Assembly: GCA_027605045.1 (NCBI GenBank)
Contig: JAQFWX010000001.1
Span: forward strand, 434,001 to 498,000
DNA from: Phallus indusiatus
Lineage: Eukaryota; Basidiomycota; Agaricomycetes; Phallales; Phallaceae
DNA length: 64,000 bases
Direction: 5' to 3'
The notes below the pieces were generated by a model. The model saw only the letters and a list, made by a program, of their open reading frames with translations. It did not search any database and was not told the DNA's origin. The translations under genes were made by a program, and so were the position numbers. Positions within the stretch are counted from its first letter, which is position 1; every line of letters begins with the position of its first letter. This document shows positions 36,149-47,711 of this stretch, in pieces.

Positions 36149-37593
36149 CTGAGTGTTGTTAGCAACCCTTTGAATATATAAGTGCTTAACGTAATCATCA
36201 CTGATCGTGCCTTAACATGAAGGGCGCTACGCTATCCGGAAGAAAATAGAATATACGCGAATATGGTCTGCTTCTGGATTCAAGCATTCCATGCGCGTAG
36301 ACAATACCTCTTGGTGACCTACGCATGTTTACATTAAGTCGTAACTTTGCAAACCAGTCACCCCACCTCACCAAAAATTCTCCTTTGTTGATGACAATTT
36401 CATTATTACTCATAAGCTTCGACATCATCTTTCGCGGAATAAACTGGTCGCGCGACGCGACCGTCATGGCGTTCCCTGACCGTGCCAGGGTCGCCGTCGC
36501 AGTATGTAATACTTGCCTTTAGTGCCGTTGAACTCAAATCTTCAAATTTTTATAGACTCGGCACACGAACACTCTGCCTACTTTTCTTTAGTACACTTTA
36601 ACAATACGTACAAATTTTAACCTAGCCTCCACATCATTGAGGTCAAGCGGGCAGCACTTATTCTCTGCACGAATAATGTCACACCTATTCACTCATCACC
36701 GCGTCATTCAGAAATGCCGATGCTCGACCTAGACCACCGACTTGACCCGTCGGCCTTAAGCCTATATGCGCATAAGTCAGCCACCGGGATCCCCTCGCCG
36801 CCGCAGCGAACTTCTAGAAACTTGGTAAATCCGATCGCTTCGGGCTTTTTAGGCAAGAGAGCATGGTCTTCGTTGGTTTTCCTTTGGAAGAAGGAGGGGT
36901 GAATACTGGAGGTTTCTTCTACTGAGAGTATTCGCGCGTATGTCAATGAATGGGAAAGACTTGTTATCAATTTTAATCGTCTCCAGGTATTACTGTGTCA
37001 TTTGCACTTACATAAATTCGGCATAAATCCAAACTTATACACAGCGTGTTACAGGGTTGGTTATTTTTGTGCATCAACAGCCAAATTTGATTAAACAGAC
37101 ACGGTCATCTGTATGTATATGTCTTTAGTTGATCGTTTCTATATTACTATCACACATGATTTAATTTTTGCAAACCCATAGCAAAGATTAAAGCCATTCA
37201 CGTTAAGAAAAAAATTGACAATATTGACATGTCTTAACCTAAAGACCGGAGGGTTAGTTCACTTTGCTTTTTTGGTCTCTAAATTCTAAAGGACGTAACA
37301 CTCTTATTCATAGCCGATTTATCTTCCCTTTCATACGCAGCACAATTCCCTGCGGTTACGAACAAACCTGAATCGGTCTCCCGATGGTCATGCTGCCCGA
37401 AATACCCAATTCAAAGGGAATAGTCATCACACAAGGAAGGAAAACAAGACAAAACAAATGCTACTTTCCAAACGTATAAAATGCCGTGAAATTCTGCACC
37501 TTCCAACCATCTCACATCGAGTTTCTTCTCTCTGCGAAACAAAAGTCTCTTTTACAAACCTCACACTCTCTTCCACTCACTCATTCATTAAAA
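36149..37593. other. Intergenic, upstream copy of duplicated segment
   Basis: From about 36890 this region is repeated at 38520 onward (shared agtattcgcgcgtatgtca at about 36927 and 38556). It forms the promoter of the first decapeptide-repeat gene. Short open frames near 36714-36970 on both strands have no features. Confidence 0.6.
37475..37480 (+). promoter_or_regulatory. TATA box of decapeptide-repeat gene 1
   Basis: TATAAA within cgtataaaatgcc lies about 115 bp before the ATG. The leader that follows (aaccatctcacatcgagttt and on) is almost identical before gene 2, where the box is degenerate (cataaaac near 39244). Confidence 0.5.
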
Positions 37594-37917
37594 ATGCGTT
37601 TCATCGTCGCACTCTTTGCTCTTTTCGCTCTTGCGTTCACTTCCGTCGCTGCTCTGCCTGCTCTTGCACCCACTCCCGTAGTTAAATCTGCCAGCCTTGT
37701 TCCTCCCGTCGCAACTACCACCGTCGCGGCGACTCCGAGCAACAAAGCACCCACTCCTTTGGGAGGCACTCAGGGCATAATCCCAGGTCAATCCAACAAC
37801 CAAGGCACTATTCCTGGTCAATCCAATAACCAAGGCACCATTCCTGGCCAATCCAACAACCAAGGCACAATTCCTGGCAACTCCGGCAACCAAGGAATTA
37901 TTCACAACTTGCCTTGA
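37594..37917 (+). CDS. Secreted decapeptide-repeat protein 1, 107 aa
   Basis: Single-exon frame. The ATG at 37594 sits in an AAAATG context and starts a strong signal peptide (FIVALFALFALAFTSVAALP). A Pro/Thr/Val-rich spacer follows, then four 10-residue repeats encoded by exact 30-bp units at 37774-37893: GIIPGQSNNQ, GTIPGQSNNQ twice, and GTIPGNSGNQ. The protein ends GIIHNLP. There is no Cys, no membrane tail and no Lys-Arg Kex2 site between repeats. No family was recognised. Possible roles are a cell-wall or matrix peptide, a surface-active repellent-type protein or a peptide precursor. All are inference. Gene 2 (39355-39606) keeps the same start and end but fewer repeats. Confidence 0.7.
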   Translation: MRFIVALFALFALAFTSVAALPALAPTPVVKSASLVPPVATTTVAATPSNKAPTPLGGTQGIIPGQSNNQGTIPGQSNNQGTIPGQSNNQGTIPGNSGNQGIIHNLP

Positions 37918-39354
37918 GTGGTATGTAATCTTTGCGAGGTAGGATATTCAATACTGAACGGTTTCTTTTTCCCCAAGCTTTTTATACCCTTTTCTCCGGA
38001 ACGCGTTAAATAATTTAACTCTGTTTTCTTTTGTCGTTGGGTATATCTAAATTAGTGTCGCTCTTCCAATGAAAACCAGTTTTTGATGTTTTAATCAGAG
38101 TAATGATTTACTCGCGCTGCAATTCTCTATTTATCCATGCGCCTATGGAAAACTGAGAAGCCCTGAATGTGCCATTTAGTGTTAATATTTAATATGTACT
38201 AGTGGGTGATTTTGTTGAGCTTAAAATCGCCGCCACGTATTCTAGATATCCTTTTGAATACATCCACCGGTGGTATTTAGAATGGAGCGACATGACTGGT
38301 GAAACATGTTGGAAACATGATCCCAAAGAACCCTCTCTTTTAGTGGCGTTGGACGCAATGAGATTTATTGTGAATCAATGGGCATTGGCAGAGGTCGCAC
38401 GAGGATGAACGGCACACAACTAACGAAAGCCCACGACGAGTGGGCCGTGTGCTGGAACAAATGCATAGGCATACGGACAAATTTCTCATTATGATACAGC
38501 GTTGTTTTTTCTTTACGGGAAGGAGAGATGGATACTGCAAATTTCCTCTACTAGGAGTATTCGCGCGTATGTCAGTGAATGGAGAAAGACTTGTTATCAA
38601 TTTTAGTTTGTTTCCAGGTTGAGACTGTGTCACTCGCACTTACATAAATTATACTAAGGGTACTACAAGGACCCCTGATAATTAGCATCGATGCCGTATC
38701 CAAACATGCCCAAAAATTGGCCTTTCAGCCTGGTCAAAAAACTAGAATTTTGGAACCCCCAGGCCCGAATTTCCTCCGGCATTTAGCAATTTGGGGCATT
38801 GAGGCCTGGCAGGTGATACAGGGTTGTTTTTTTTTGTGTGCATCAGCAGTCAAATTTGATGAAACGGACACGGACATCAGTATGTATATGTCTTGAGCTG
38901 ATCGTTCTATATTAATATTACACATGGTTCAACTTTTGCAAACCCATAGCAAAGATTGAAGCCACTCACGTTAAAAAAAATTCAATTATATTGACATGTT
39001 TCACTGAGATTAGTTCATTTTGCTTTTGTGATCTCCAAATTTTCTAAGAATATAACACTCTTATTCATTACTGAGTTTATCTTCCCTTTATACGCTAGTA
39101 GCACGATTCCTATGGTTACGAACAAACCTGAATCGGTCTCCCAATGGCCATGCTGCCCGGAATACCCTGGAATACCCAATTCAAAGGGAATAATCACCAC
39201 GCGGCGAAAGGAAACAAGACAAAACAATGGTACTTTCCAAAACACATAAAACGCGCTACAATTCTACACATTCTAACCATCTCACATCGAGTTTCTTCTC
39301 TCTGCGAAACAAAAGTCTCTCTTCACACTCTCTTCCACTCGATCATTATTAAAA
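37918..39354. other. Intergenic between the two decapeptide-repeat genes
   Basis: Contains the 3' flank of unit 1, the junction of the tandem duplication (about 38500) and the promoter of gene 2. The open frame at 38202-38408 is a likely remnant. No other gene is supported. Confidence 0.55.
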
Positions 39355-39606
39355 ATGCGTTTTGTCGTCGCACTCTTTGCTCTTTTCGCTGTTGCGTTCA
39401 CTTCCGTTGCTGCTCTTCCTGCTCTTGCAGTAGCTGAATCTGCCAGCCTTGTTCCTCCCGTCCCAACCAGCAGCACCACGGCGACTCACAACAAAGCACC
39501 AACTCCTTTGGACGGTACTCAGAACACAATACCAGCTAACAGCAACAGCCAAAACACAATTCCTGGCAACTCCGGCAACCAAGGAATTATTCACAACTTA
39601 CCTTGA
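39355..39606 (+). CDS. Secreted decapeptide-repeat protein 2, 83 aa
   Basis: Tandem paralog of the gene at 37594. It has an almost identical signal peptide and the same C-terminus GNQGIIHNLP, but only two repeat units (NTIPANSNSQ, NTIPGNSGNQ). The spacer is shorter and has diverged (VAESASLVPPVPTSS). The flanks are conserved, including the leader before the ATG. The contraction or expansion of whole 30-bp units while the frame stays open argues that both are real coding genes. Function unknown. Confidence 0.65.
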   Translation: MRFVVALFALFAVAFTSVAALPALAVAESASLVPPVPTSSTTATHNKAPTPLDGTQNTIPANSNSQNTIPGNSGNQGIIHNLP

Positions 39607-40398
39607 ACGGTATGTAATTTCTGCAAAGTAAAATATTCAATACTGAATGGTTTTTGTTTTCCAGCTTCTTTATACCCTTTTCTATAGAACGCGTTAGATA
39701 AATTTAAATGTTGTTTTCTTTTGCTGTTGGGTATATCTGAAATTAGTGTCGCTTTCCCAATGAAAACTACTTTTGGTCTTCTTTTATTCAGAGTGATGGT
39801 TTTATTTCGTCTATTCGCTTTAAAATTCTCTATTCTGAGAAGCTCTAAACGAATTATTTAGTGTTAAATATTTACTGGGTGATCTTGTAAATATTGGAAT
39901 CGCTGCTACTTATTATTGAAGATATCGTATTGGATACATGCACAGGTGATATCTATGGGAAAGTGGAGCGACATTACTGCTGAAACATCAGACAAAGAAC
40001 ACCCCTTTCTAGCGGCGCTGGGTGCAAGGAGATTTTCATTTGAACTGTGAATCAAACCTGGTCAGGAACACTGGCAGAGGCGGCGTGAGGATGAACGGGA
40101 CACAACTAACGAGAAACCCCACGACTAGTGAGTCGTATACCGGAGCAAATGATACGAATTTCTCATTATTATATAGGCAGAAAGCTTTGGGAAGAGCACG
40201 CGGACAGACGAAACGATAGGAAAAAGACGCGTACTGGGATGGAGGAGCCCTCAGAGACTTGTATGGTTCAGTGTTCACGCTAATATAACATACGCGAGAT
40301 TTATAATGGAAACAGCATCAAAATTTTAATCATAAATAAAATAGCACAAGTCTTACCGCTAGCAATGATGATTCTGATTCCAATTGGAAAAAATAGAT
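39607..40398. other. Intergenic, end of duplicated unit 2
   Basis: 3' flank of gene 2, repeated from 37918-38500. No intact coding frame. The remnant corresponding to 38202-38408 carries stops here. Confidence 0.55.
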
Positions 40399-40470
40399 GT
40401 TCGTGGCAGGTTTCGAACCTGCGACCTCTTGTGTGTAAGACAAGCGATCTAACCACTGATCTACACGAAC
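40399..40470 (-). tRNA. tRNA-Val (anticodon TAC)
   Basis: The 72-nt minus-strand sequence folds as a standard cloverleaf. The acceptor is GTTCGTG/CACGAAC, the D stem GATC/GATC, and the anticodon stem CTTGT/ACAAG holds loop CTTACAC (anticodon TAC, valine). The T arm is GCAGG-TTCGAAA-CCTGC. There is no intron. The internal B box GGTTCGAAACC is intact. Confidence 0.95.
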
Positions 40471-40768
40471 CGATATCATAAACCTAATAATCATACACCA
40501 CATCGGTGTGCAAGGATAATAAAGGCGGACAATTTGGGCGCAAAGTATTTCAAATATCAGTCATCGACGTGTCAGAACTACACGCAAGTTGGACAATTAC
40601 ATTAATAAAAACGAGACGTCGCAGCGAGTATACTGTTTACGCCTCAAGCCATGCCCATGTCACACTGCACGTGCGCCGACTTTACTACCTCCACGCAGCA
40701 CTGGCAGCCAACGCCAACGCCACAATACCCTTCTTGTGGTTCAATCAGTTTTGACTTTACGTGTCACG

Positions 40769-41925
40769 ATGAACATCAGTGACATCGGGGATCAATGCAT
40801 CGATCAAGCAAGTGAATGTGCCAGGATCCTCACGCAGATTTTCGAGACAATGGAGCAGCACTGGTCCGAGGTCCAAGAACGGGTTTGTAGCGTCCTAGTT
40901 CACGGTTGCTGTTGATTCTTATAATTTTTTTTAGTTTATCCGTTTGGAGAAAGAGGTTGGTCAAAATCGTTTTCACGGAATGTCAACTATTCACTTCATA
41001 TCGCAAAATCGTCCATCTAGAAAGATGTGGTTCAGGACGAGTGGAAATCGCTCTATAACGCTAAGGATGAGATCATAGAACAATGGAAATCGTGGTATAA
41101 GATGAAAGAACAGGAGGCCCAGGATTGGAAGGAACAGTTTCTCAAGTGTCAGGAAGATGCAGATAGAAGGCGCCAAATTTTTGACCAAACGATGGAGAAC
41201 ATCAGAGATTGCCTTACAGCAAGATTTGGTATAACTAAAAGTGAAATCCCAACAGCACCAGCGGCGACAAGAAATGCCACGCCATCGTCTTCCACTCAGG
41301 TATTTTTTTTTGTTGATTTCCTTCTCTCCGACACCTTGGTAAAGCCTAACTTATCGCTATAAAGCCTTCCGTTCCGAAAGCACAAGGTTCAAAAGCAAGT
41401 AAAGCATCAAAGTCCTTGCAGGCCGGTAGACTTAAACCAAAGATTGAGCTTATTCGCGTACATCACCAGCCAACAAAAGAAGCACGAACTCCAACGGCTT
41501 CGAGCTCTCGACGACCACCTAAACGTGTTACGCCCATCACGCCCATCACACCTTCCAATGCGAACCGAAATACCGTTCCTACTGTGTACGAAATCAAAGA
41601 TTCGCCGGAACCTCAACCGATGGAAATTTTGACGGTCAAAAAGTCGAGAAAGAGGACAATGAGTGATACCAACAACTCGGGGGAGGACGATTCAGATGCC
41701 GTCCTTCAACGAAGAACGTCGAACAAGAAGCCTCGGAAAGTAAGCAAAGCTGGTCCAAGTCATACTACTCGAGAAAAACGCTCACAAAATGATACAAGAG
41801 CAATCCAAAACCGATCATCGAGTGGCTCGGACCTGGAGGAATATGATGAATTGGAGATAAGACCTGGGGTAGGCTCAGTTTCATTTGATGCGTTTGTTAA
41901 AAGTTTTCTTCGAGTACTGACGTGA
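40769..41925 (+). CDS. Coiled-coil protein with basic, disordered C-terminus
   Basis: Four exons (40769-40882, 40935-40955, 41021-41299, 41365-41925) give 324 residues. Residues about 10-130 form a heptad-like helical region rich in Glu, Gln, Lys and Trp (EWKSLYNAKDEIIEQWKSWY). The C-terminal half is Ser/Pro/Arg-rich, with basic clusters (KKSRKRT, NKKPRKVSK) and an acidic patch, and looks disordered and nuclear. No family was recognised. An alternative last intron with a GTAGGC donor near 41871 could change the final 18 residues. Confidence 0.6.
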
Positions 41926-42811
41926 TGAATAGCAGGATAACGGAATGCTAACACCACATTCGGATAGGAGGAAAACATAGACTTGAATTTTTTCTTCTTA
42001 CGACTTAATGCCGCTATACTTGCCGATATTGAAACGCTTTGTCGACGTCATTCTATTCTATCACATCCCTGTGTAACAGTAGCGCTCTAAAGCACCGCCG
42101 CTATCTGGCTGTACTCTGAATCTGTATGTTCTTTTTGTATACAACGTTTTTTTTGTAAAAATAAACAGTAAAAACCACCAACGTGAGATGAATATGAAGT
42201 GGCTTGAACATTCGTATTCAGGACACGCGGTGAGGGTGCGGGTTATTGGATGCAGCGTTATTTATTGTTTTCAAGTAATTTGAGTCATTATCTCCAATCG
42301 GCTCCAGATCTCTCCAGATATTCAAAAACTAATCACTAATTCCGCAGCTCTTTGTGCCTAAGCATCTCCAAGAATAAAAAACCGGTCTCGGATTTGACGG
42401 GTTTGGAGAAAGTTTTCCGTTGCAAAAGTGGAGATTCATTTACGAAAGGCTGAAAAGAAAGCAGAAGTTTCTCGATACGAAAACAACAATGATACGGAAT
42501 TGACTACTTATTATGATTTCCAAGGCCTTCAAGTAGCCCGTCCAACCAGCTGGTGGAAAGCAATCACGGTTGCGATGCGATGTCAATTATATAATCGCGG
42601 AGTTTGAATTCTCCAATCCAACCATTTGATGCATCAATTACCAATCTGAAACTTTGAATCAAGGACGTGCGCTCAGGAAGCTGTTCCTTTCTTTTTACCC
42701 CTTCCCTCCTTAGTACTTTCATAAGATAATATTTTTTTTCTCTTTCTATTCTTTTTATAAGGTCCTAACTTTTTTTCTTCTTCTTTCTTCCCCCTTTCCT
42801 TTTTATGCGAA
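41926..42811. other. Intergenic, promoter of the two-span membrane protein
   Basis: No gene seen. The last 130 bp before the next ATG is a long pyrimidine tract (tttttctctttctattcttt and similar), typical of strong fungal promoters and leaders. Confidence 0.6.
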
Positions 42812-44023
42812 ATGGCGTCGGACGCTGTAGTTCACCCACCTCCTGCAGCGTCGAACACAATTCCCGAAATTAATGTTATCTCTCCTGGAACATCATACTC
42901 ATCAGCGTCCAATGCTGACCCATCCGCGTCACCGTCAGCCTCATCGTCCTCGGCCCCATTTCATGATATGCCACACCCAAACCCCATGGCTGGCCCACTA
43001 CCTACGAAAGTAGGGGAGATAGGGTTTACGCCTCCTGAAACAGAGGACAACGCCGAGGAGAGACGAAACTCGATGGATGGCATGAACCCAGCTGAAGCGG
43101 ACGCTCGCAATGGGCGACATCCTGCTGATAGGTCTCAAGCGAATCTGGCCGGGGCTTCCTCGTCTTCTAGGAACGCTTCTCGTACTACTGTCAATATGCC
43201 CATGCCTCCCAAGTCTGTTACGTCGAGGATTTGGTGTAAGAAATTTGGCGGTGTCACCGTCAGAGCTATCGTGCGGTTCATGACCGTTTTGGCGCTTGTA
43301 ATCGGCACCATTGTTGGCTGGGTACTCAGCGCCATCGCCGTTAACCGCTCGTCGCACAATAGCAATAACAATAACAATAACAACACCGGAAGCAATCCCA
43401 ACGGAAGCAACAGTTCAATTTCACCCATCTTTCTACACCTTTTGTTTGCGATCGTGGTTATTATCGAGCTAATTCTGTTGGAACGTACATTGTTCCGTGT
43501 CCGTGCTGAACGATATGCTCACATGCATCCCGGAGAAATGCTTCCTCTGCACCGAAACGCCTCTACTGCGCAAATAGCCGCACGCGGTATGCCTCTTGCA
43601 CCATGGAATCGCCCCTCACTTCCTTCGTATGCCGCCGCTCTTGGGTTCAGAGGTACCGGTGATGTCGAAGACGGTCTCATCGCAGCACCGCCACCACCTG
43701 CCTACGGTAACACGCGCGGAAGCACACTGTTGCTCACAACTCTAGTTCAGAATAGATCCCGCAATTCATTATCCGGCCTCCGCGAATCAATGGAAGAAAC
43801 CGACAATGTGCCCAGTCGTCGAGCGTCCATGCACTCGGATGATTCAATGCTCTCAGCAGACCTCCATCATCAACCGCAAGTTGCCCAGACTGAGGCAAGT
43901 GGAGAACTGAATCGACCGGTTAGCTACAACACCTCAGAATTTCAGACCACTCTACAACAGGCACAACGGCTAGAAGAAGTCCTAACCGAATCTCAAGAAA
44001 ATGTTGGTTCCCAGAGAAGGTAA
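42812..44023 (+). CDS. Two-span membrane protein, 403 aa, unknown function
   Basis: Intronless. Residues 1-145 are Ser/Pro-rich and probably disordered. Two hydrophobic helices follow, at about 155-173 (FMTVLALVIGTIVGWVLSAI) and 206-224 (FLHLLFAIVVIIELILLERT). They are joined by a short loop with a run of Asn and Ser. The C-terminal 175 residues are polar, with a proline-rich APPPPAYG motif that could bind WW or similar domains. No catalytic motif. It is likely a conserved basidiomycete hypothetical membrane protein. Location within the endomembrane system is unknown. Confidence 0.75.
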   Translation: MASDAVVHPPPAASNTIPEINVISPGTSYSSASNADPSASPSASSSSAPFHDMPHPNPMAGPLPTKVGEIGFTPPETEDNAEERRNSMDGMNPAEADARNGRHPADRSQANLAGASSSSRNASRTTVNMPMPPKSVTSRIWCKKFGGVTVRAIVRFMTVLALVIGTIVGWVLSAIAVNRSSHNSNNNNNNNTGSNPNGSNSSISPIFLHLLFAIVVIIELILLERTLFRVRAERYAHMHPGEMLPLHRNASTAQIAARGMPLAPWNRPSLPSYAAALGFRGTGDVEDGLIAAPPPPAYGNTRGSTLLLTTLVQNRSRNSLSGLRESMEETDNVPSRRASMHSDDSMLSADLHHQPQVAQTEASGELNRPVSYNTSEFQTTLQQAQRLEEVLTESQENVGSQRR

Positions 44024-44493
44024 ATAATAATTTGACATTTGAGTCCATCAGACATTTGTGGTACCATCGTTCTCACGCTATCATTCAGTTGAGCTTCTGG
44101 ACTCCTACGATAACTTTACACGATATGTCTTCATTTTTTATTTTCATATAATTTCTTTTTTGTTCTCCGTTACGAACAGACTGTGTCCCCTGTTTAAATT
44201 ATTGTTTGTAAAGCATTTCGTAATATCCTTGTTTATCACCTTTCAATGTATTACGACTCAGCATCATTACATAACTATGAGCAAATTTTTTTAAAAAAGG
44301 GGATCCAAGTAACGGACTTTTGTATACCACTTATGTACTGTGTTTTCATTGCAAACAGCTGGACACGATTTATTTTTGGAATTGGAATATGCAGCGCCCC
44401 CCGCGCGGAAAAGATGAAAAAGTTGATGGGCGCTCTCAAAACAGGCGTCAAGCATCCTACATATCAAACTGTATACATTGCTCCACACGCGCT
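44024..44493. other. Intergenic, promoter of SDR gene 1
   Basis: T-rich and without supported coding. Open frames that run into the SDR first exon begin upstream, but the sequence before the ATG at 44494 does not resemble SDR N-termini. Confidence 0.55.
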
Positions 44494-45768
44494 ATGTCTC
44501 GAGGAGCAATTGTTACGGGCGCCGCTCGCGGAATTGGGCGCGCGATCGCCATTCAGCTCGCTGAAGATGGATTCGAGATCGCCCTGAACGATCTTCCCTC
44601 GAGTGTCCAAGAATTAACCGATCTCGCAGGATTAATCAACTTGAAGGGTCGCAAGACGGTTATCATCGCCGGGGATATAAGTAACGAGGACTTTGTGCAG
44701 GAGCTGGTTGAGAAAACTGTAGCCGAATTTGGACAACTTTACATCGTAACGTCTCCCTTAGATTTGGAACTTGGAACTTTAGTTGACGGCTTATTTATAT
44801 TCAGATGGTAGCGAATGCAGGGATCTCCCCGGCGAGATTGACTCCGATCGTCGATAGTATGCAGCTTAAACATTAAACTGTAATAACCTTATCTCTAAAA
44901 TGAATTCTCCATAGTTTCTCTTGAAGTTTGGCGGAAAATCACAAATGTGAACTTGGACGGCGTGTTCCTTTGCTACCGTGCCGCAGCTCGTCAAATGCTG
45001 AAACAAGGCAGCGGAGGAAGAATTATCGGTACCATATATATCTCAAGTGTTCATACCCCGACTGTGTAGCTAAACTTTACTTTACTTATTATAGGAGCAA
45101 GTTCAGCTTATGGCAAACAAGGTTAGCTTTGGAGCTACTTTTAGTTCTGTTTCCGTAATTCATTATTGGACAATGGACTGTGCCATCATCATTAGGACAC
45201 GCTTTTGCAGGACCTTATTGTACCAGCAAATTCGGTGTGAGGGGACTAACTCAAGTGCTCGGTGAGTTATTAAATGTAACTACTATGTGTACTGTTCGCT
45301 AAATATAAGGCGATCATTACCTTTTTAAGCTGCCGAGTTAGCAACCTCGAATATCACCGTCAACGCTTATGCACCCGGATTCATTGACACGCCTCTAGGT
45401 CCGTATACAGTACCACTCTCAACTTAGGCCCCAAATAACCATGAATAAATTCTATCAGTATTTGGAAATATGTCAGAAGCTGAGGAAGCGAGAAGACGGG
45501 AACTTGTACGTTTTCTTTCATCTCTCTCGTCACTCGTGTAGTGTTTCAACGTTTATTCCTTTCCTAGTGTATCAAAGCGACGCCGATGAGCCGGCTAGGC
45601 TCTCCCGAAGATATAGCTGGTATAGTGTCTTATCTTGCGTCCGACAAAGCTAGTTTCGTTACAGGTAAAGGCCTTTCTTTTGTTAGCCTGAGGAACCTAT
45701 TGGACGACTGATAATGCGCTATACAAGGGCAATCCATTTCCGTTAATGGGGGGTTATTCTATGATTGA
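44494..45768 (+). CDS. Short-chain dehydrogenase/reductase 1 (acetoin reductase-like)
   Basis: Nine exons joined by eight short introns give about 255 residues. The Rossmann motif is AIVTGAARGIGRAIAIQL. NAGI follows after the first intron. Then come VNLDGVFLCYRAAARQMLKQ, RIIGASSAYGKQG with the catalytic Ser, and GPYCTSKFGVRGLTQ with the Y-x-x-x-K pair. ITVNAYAPGFIDTPL and VTGQSISVNGGLFYD complete the fold. This pattern matches classical SDRs of the diacetyl/acetoin reductase type, NAD(P)-dependent and cytosolic. The true substrate cannot be read from the sequence. It is the first of four tandem copies (46474, 48144, 50316) that share intron positions. Confidence 0.85.
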
Positions 45769-46473
45769 TCATATGATCCCGGAAGAAAATTCGCTATCAT
45801 TTATCACTGAAATTGGATATGATTTATGTATGCGCTGTACCTTTCTTCATTTGCGTGCATGATTTGATTAATCACGATTTACCCCTCCTTTTCGTTTCAT
45901 TAGTGGGTTTAGAATACCAATATTATTAGACTTCGGAATTATTCAATTGAGGAGCGTTAGGATCAGATATATATATATATTTGCTTCTTTTGCATACGCT
46001 CTAAATTCCGAATATCCTATAGACCCGTGATACTTTTCCTTACCTTAATCCAAAGGAAATGATGGTTCTACAGAGAATGTAAGTATGAGGCTTGTCGGCT
46101 CTTCTCGGATTGGCACTAGACCCGGGTACATCATGTATTATGTATTATCATTCATCCCGAGCCTGGCAATATTCAGCTCAATGAACCGATACCGAACCGC
46201 CGCGGTGATCTTACAGCATGCTGCATTGACTGCTTTCTCAGTTTCACTTCAATCGTGGCAAATTGATGTCTACAATTTTTTTGTGCAAATCAAAATAAGA
46301 ATGCGCCACAGAGTAGGATTGCTTTCAGACTAGTACGGCACCTTATCCGAATTCCGGAGATAAATTGAAGACCATTGATTGGCAGTAACACCGTCTTCTA
46401 TTATATCGAGCTCGCAGTGCCCCTTTTGCATTTAATTTCACACACACAGGCTGCCTTTGACGACTGACCCAGA
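45769..46473. other. Intergenic between SDR 1 and SDR 2
   Basis: No gene supported. Contains a short TA microsatellite near 45969-45982. An open frame at 46085-46333 has no motif. Confidence 0.6.
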
Positions 46474-47711
46474 ATGCCCCGAGGTGCGATTATAACAGGT
46501 GCAGCTCGTGGAATTGGACGTGCGATTGCTATTCAGCTCGCTGATGATGGATTCGATATTGCTCTGAACGATCTTTCCTCGAGTTCTGCAGGATTGAATG
46601 ATTTGGAGGGGATTATCAAACAAAAGGGTCGAAAAGCGGTTGTCATTCCCGGAGATATTAGTAATGAGGACTTTGTGCAGGAGCTGGTTGAGAAGACTGT
46701 AGCCGAGTTTGGAGAGCTTTACGTGGTACTTCTTACTTTTTCCCCCCACTGTAACAATATACCTCAAATTGGTAGATGGTAGCTAACGCGGGGATTGCAC
46801 CGAATTTTTTATCATCTACTAGCACGGTTGCCAACAGTATGTGAACAGGACATCTAAGTTTTTTTGGTACTCTTTCTCAATTTAATTGTTTATATGCAGT
46901 CTCCTTAGAAGAATGGAGGAGAATATTGAACGTAAATTTAGACGGGACGTTCCTCTGCTACCGTGCAGCGGCTCGTCAGATGTTGAAACAAGGTCACGGA
47001 GGAAGAATCATTGGTACCAATTCTCCTAAACTTCACCTTCCACGTATTTCGTTGTTTTACCATATTCATAGGAGCTGCATCTGTTTCTGGTAAACAAGGT
47101 TAGCTCCACAGATGCTCAATGTTCATGGATAATTATGATTTTATTGACAGGGCACGTTAACGCGGCTGCCTATTGTGCCAGCAAATTCGGTATAAGAGGG
47201 CTGACTCAAGTTCTCGGTGCGTTTATATTTATATTCAAAGGGAATGGTCACCAATCGCGTTTCAACTTGAAGCTGCCGAATTGGCTACTTCAAATATTAC
47301 CGTCAACGCTTACGCTCCAGGAGCCATCGACACACATTTGAGTTTGTCTATTTAATTTCTTCTTTTGTGGGAGATTTTCCGGCTGAAGCCTAAAAATCTC
47401 AGTGGTACAAAGTGCTGGAAAAAGTCATGAAGGTGAAGAAGCCATACGAGAATCGGTATGTTGCATGCATTCTAGATTCTAATTACGCTAGTCACAACAT
47501 TTAATAATCCATCCACCAGTGCATCAAAGCGACGCCAGTACAACGACTTGGCACTCCGGAAGATATAGCTGGATTAGTATCTTACCTCGTGTCCGAAAAT
47601 GCCAGTTTCGTTACAGGTGAGAATGAAATTCCCGTTTGGAGAAAGCTTTAGCGAATAACTTGTATATCAGGACAATCCATATCTATCAATGGCGGTACAT
47701 TTTACGACTAA
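46474..47711 (+). CDS. Short-chain dehydrogenase/reductase 2 (acetoin reductase-like)
   Basis: Same nine-exon structure as SDR 1. Motifs: AIITGAARGIGRAIAIQL (cofactor), NAGIAPN, VNLDGTFLCYRAAARQML, RIIGAASVSGKQG (catalytic Ser), AAAYCASKFGIRGLTQ (catalytic Tyr and Lys), ITVNAYAPGAIDTHL and VTGQSISINGGTFYD. All active-site residues are present. The segment after THL differs from SDR 1 (MVQSAGKSHEGEEAIRES), in the region that usually shapes the substrate pocket. Substrate preference may therefore have changed after duplication. Confidence 0.85.

Larger units (their letters stand above)
36890..40260. repeat. Tandem duplication of about 1.7 kb around secreted repeat-protein genes
   Basis: Unit 1 (about 36890-38500) and unit 2 (about 38520-40260) align along promoter, gene and 3' flank. 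Start codons are offset by 1,761 bp. The upstream flanks are offset by about 1,630 bp because unit 2 carries about 130 bp extra near 38650-38815. Both units end with the shared stretch gaacgg-acacaactaacga (about 38410 and 40094). Unit 1 keeps an open frame at 38202-38408 (ELKIAATYSRYPFEYIHRW) that is broken in unit 2, so an older gene fragment was part of the unit. Confidence 0.75.

Noticed and set aside
36704..36970. Open frames on both strands before the decapeptide-repeat genes
   Set aside because: No similarity to the duplicated unit's genes and no features. They are mutual shadows of a GC-richer patch.
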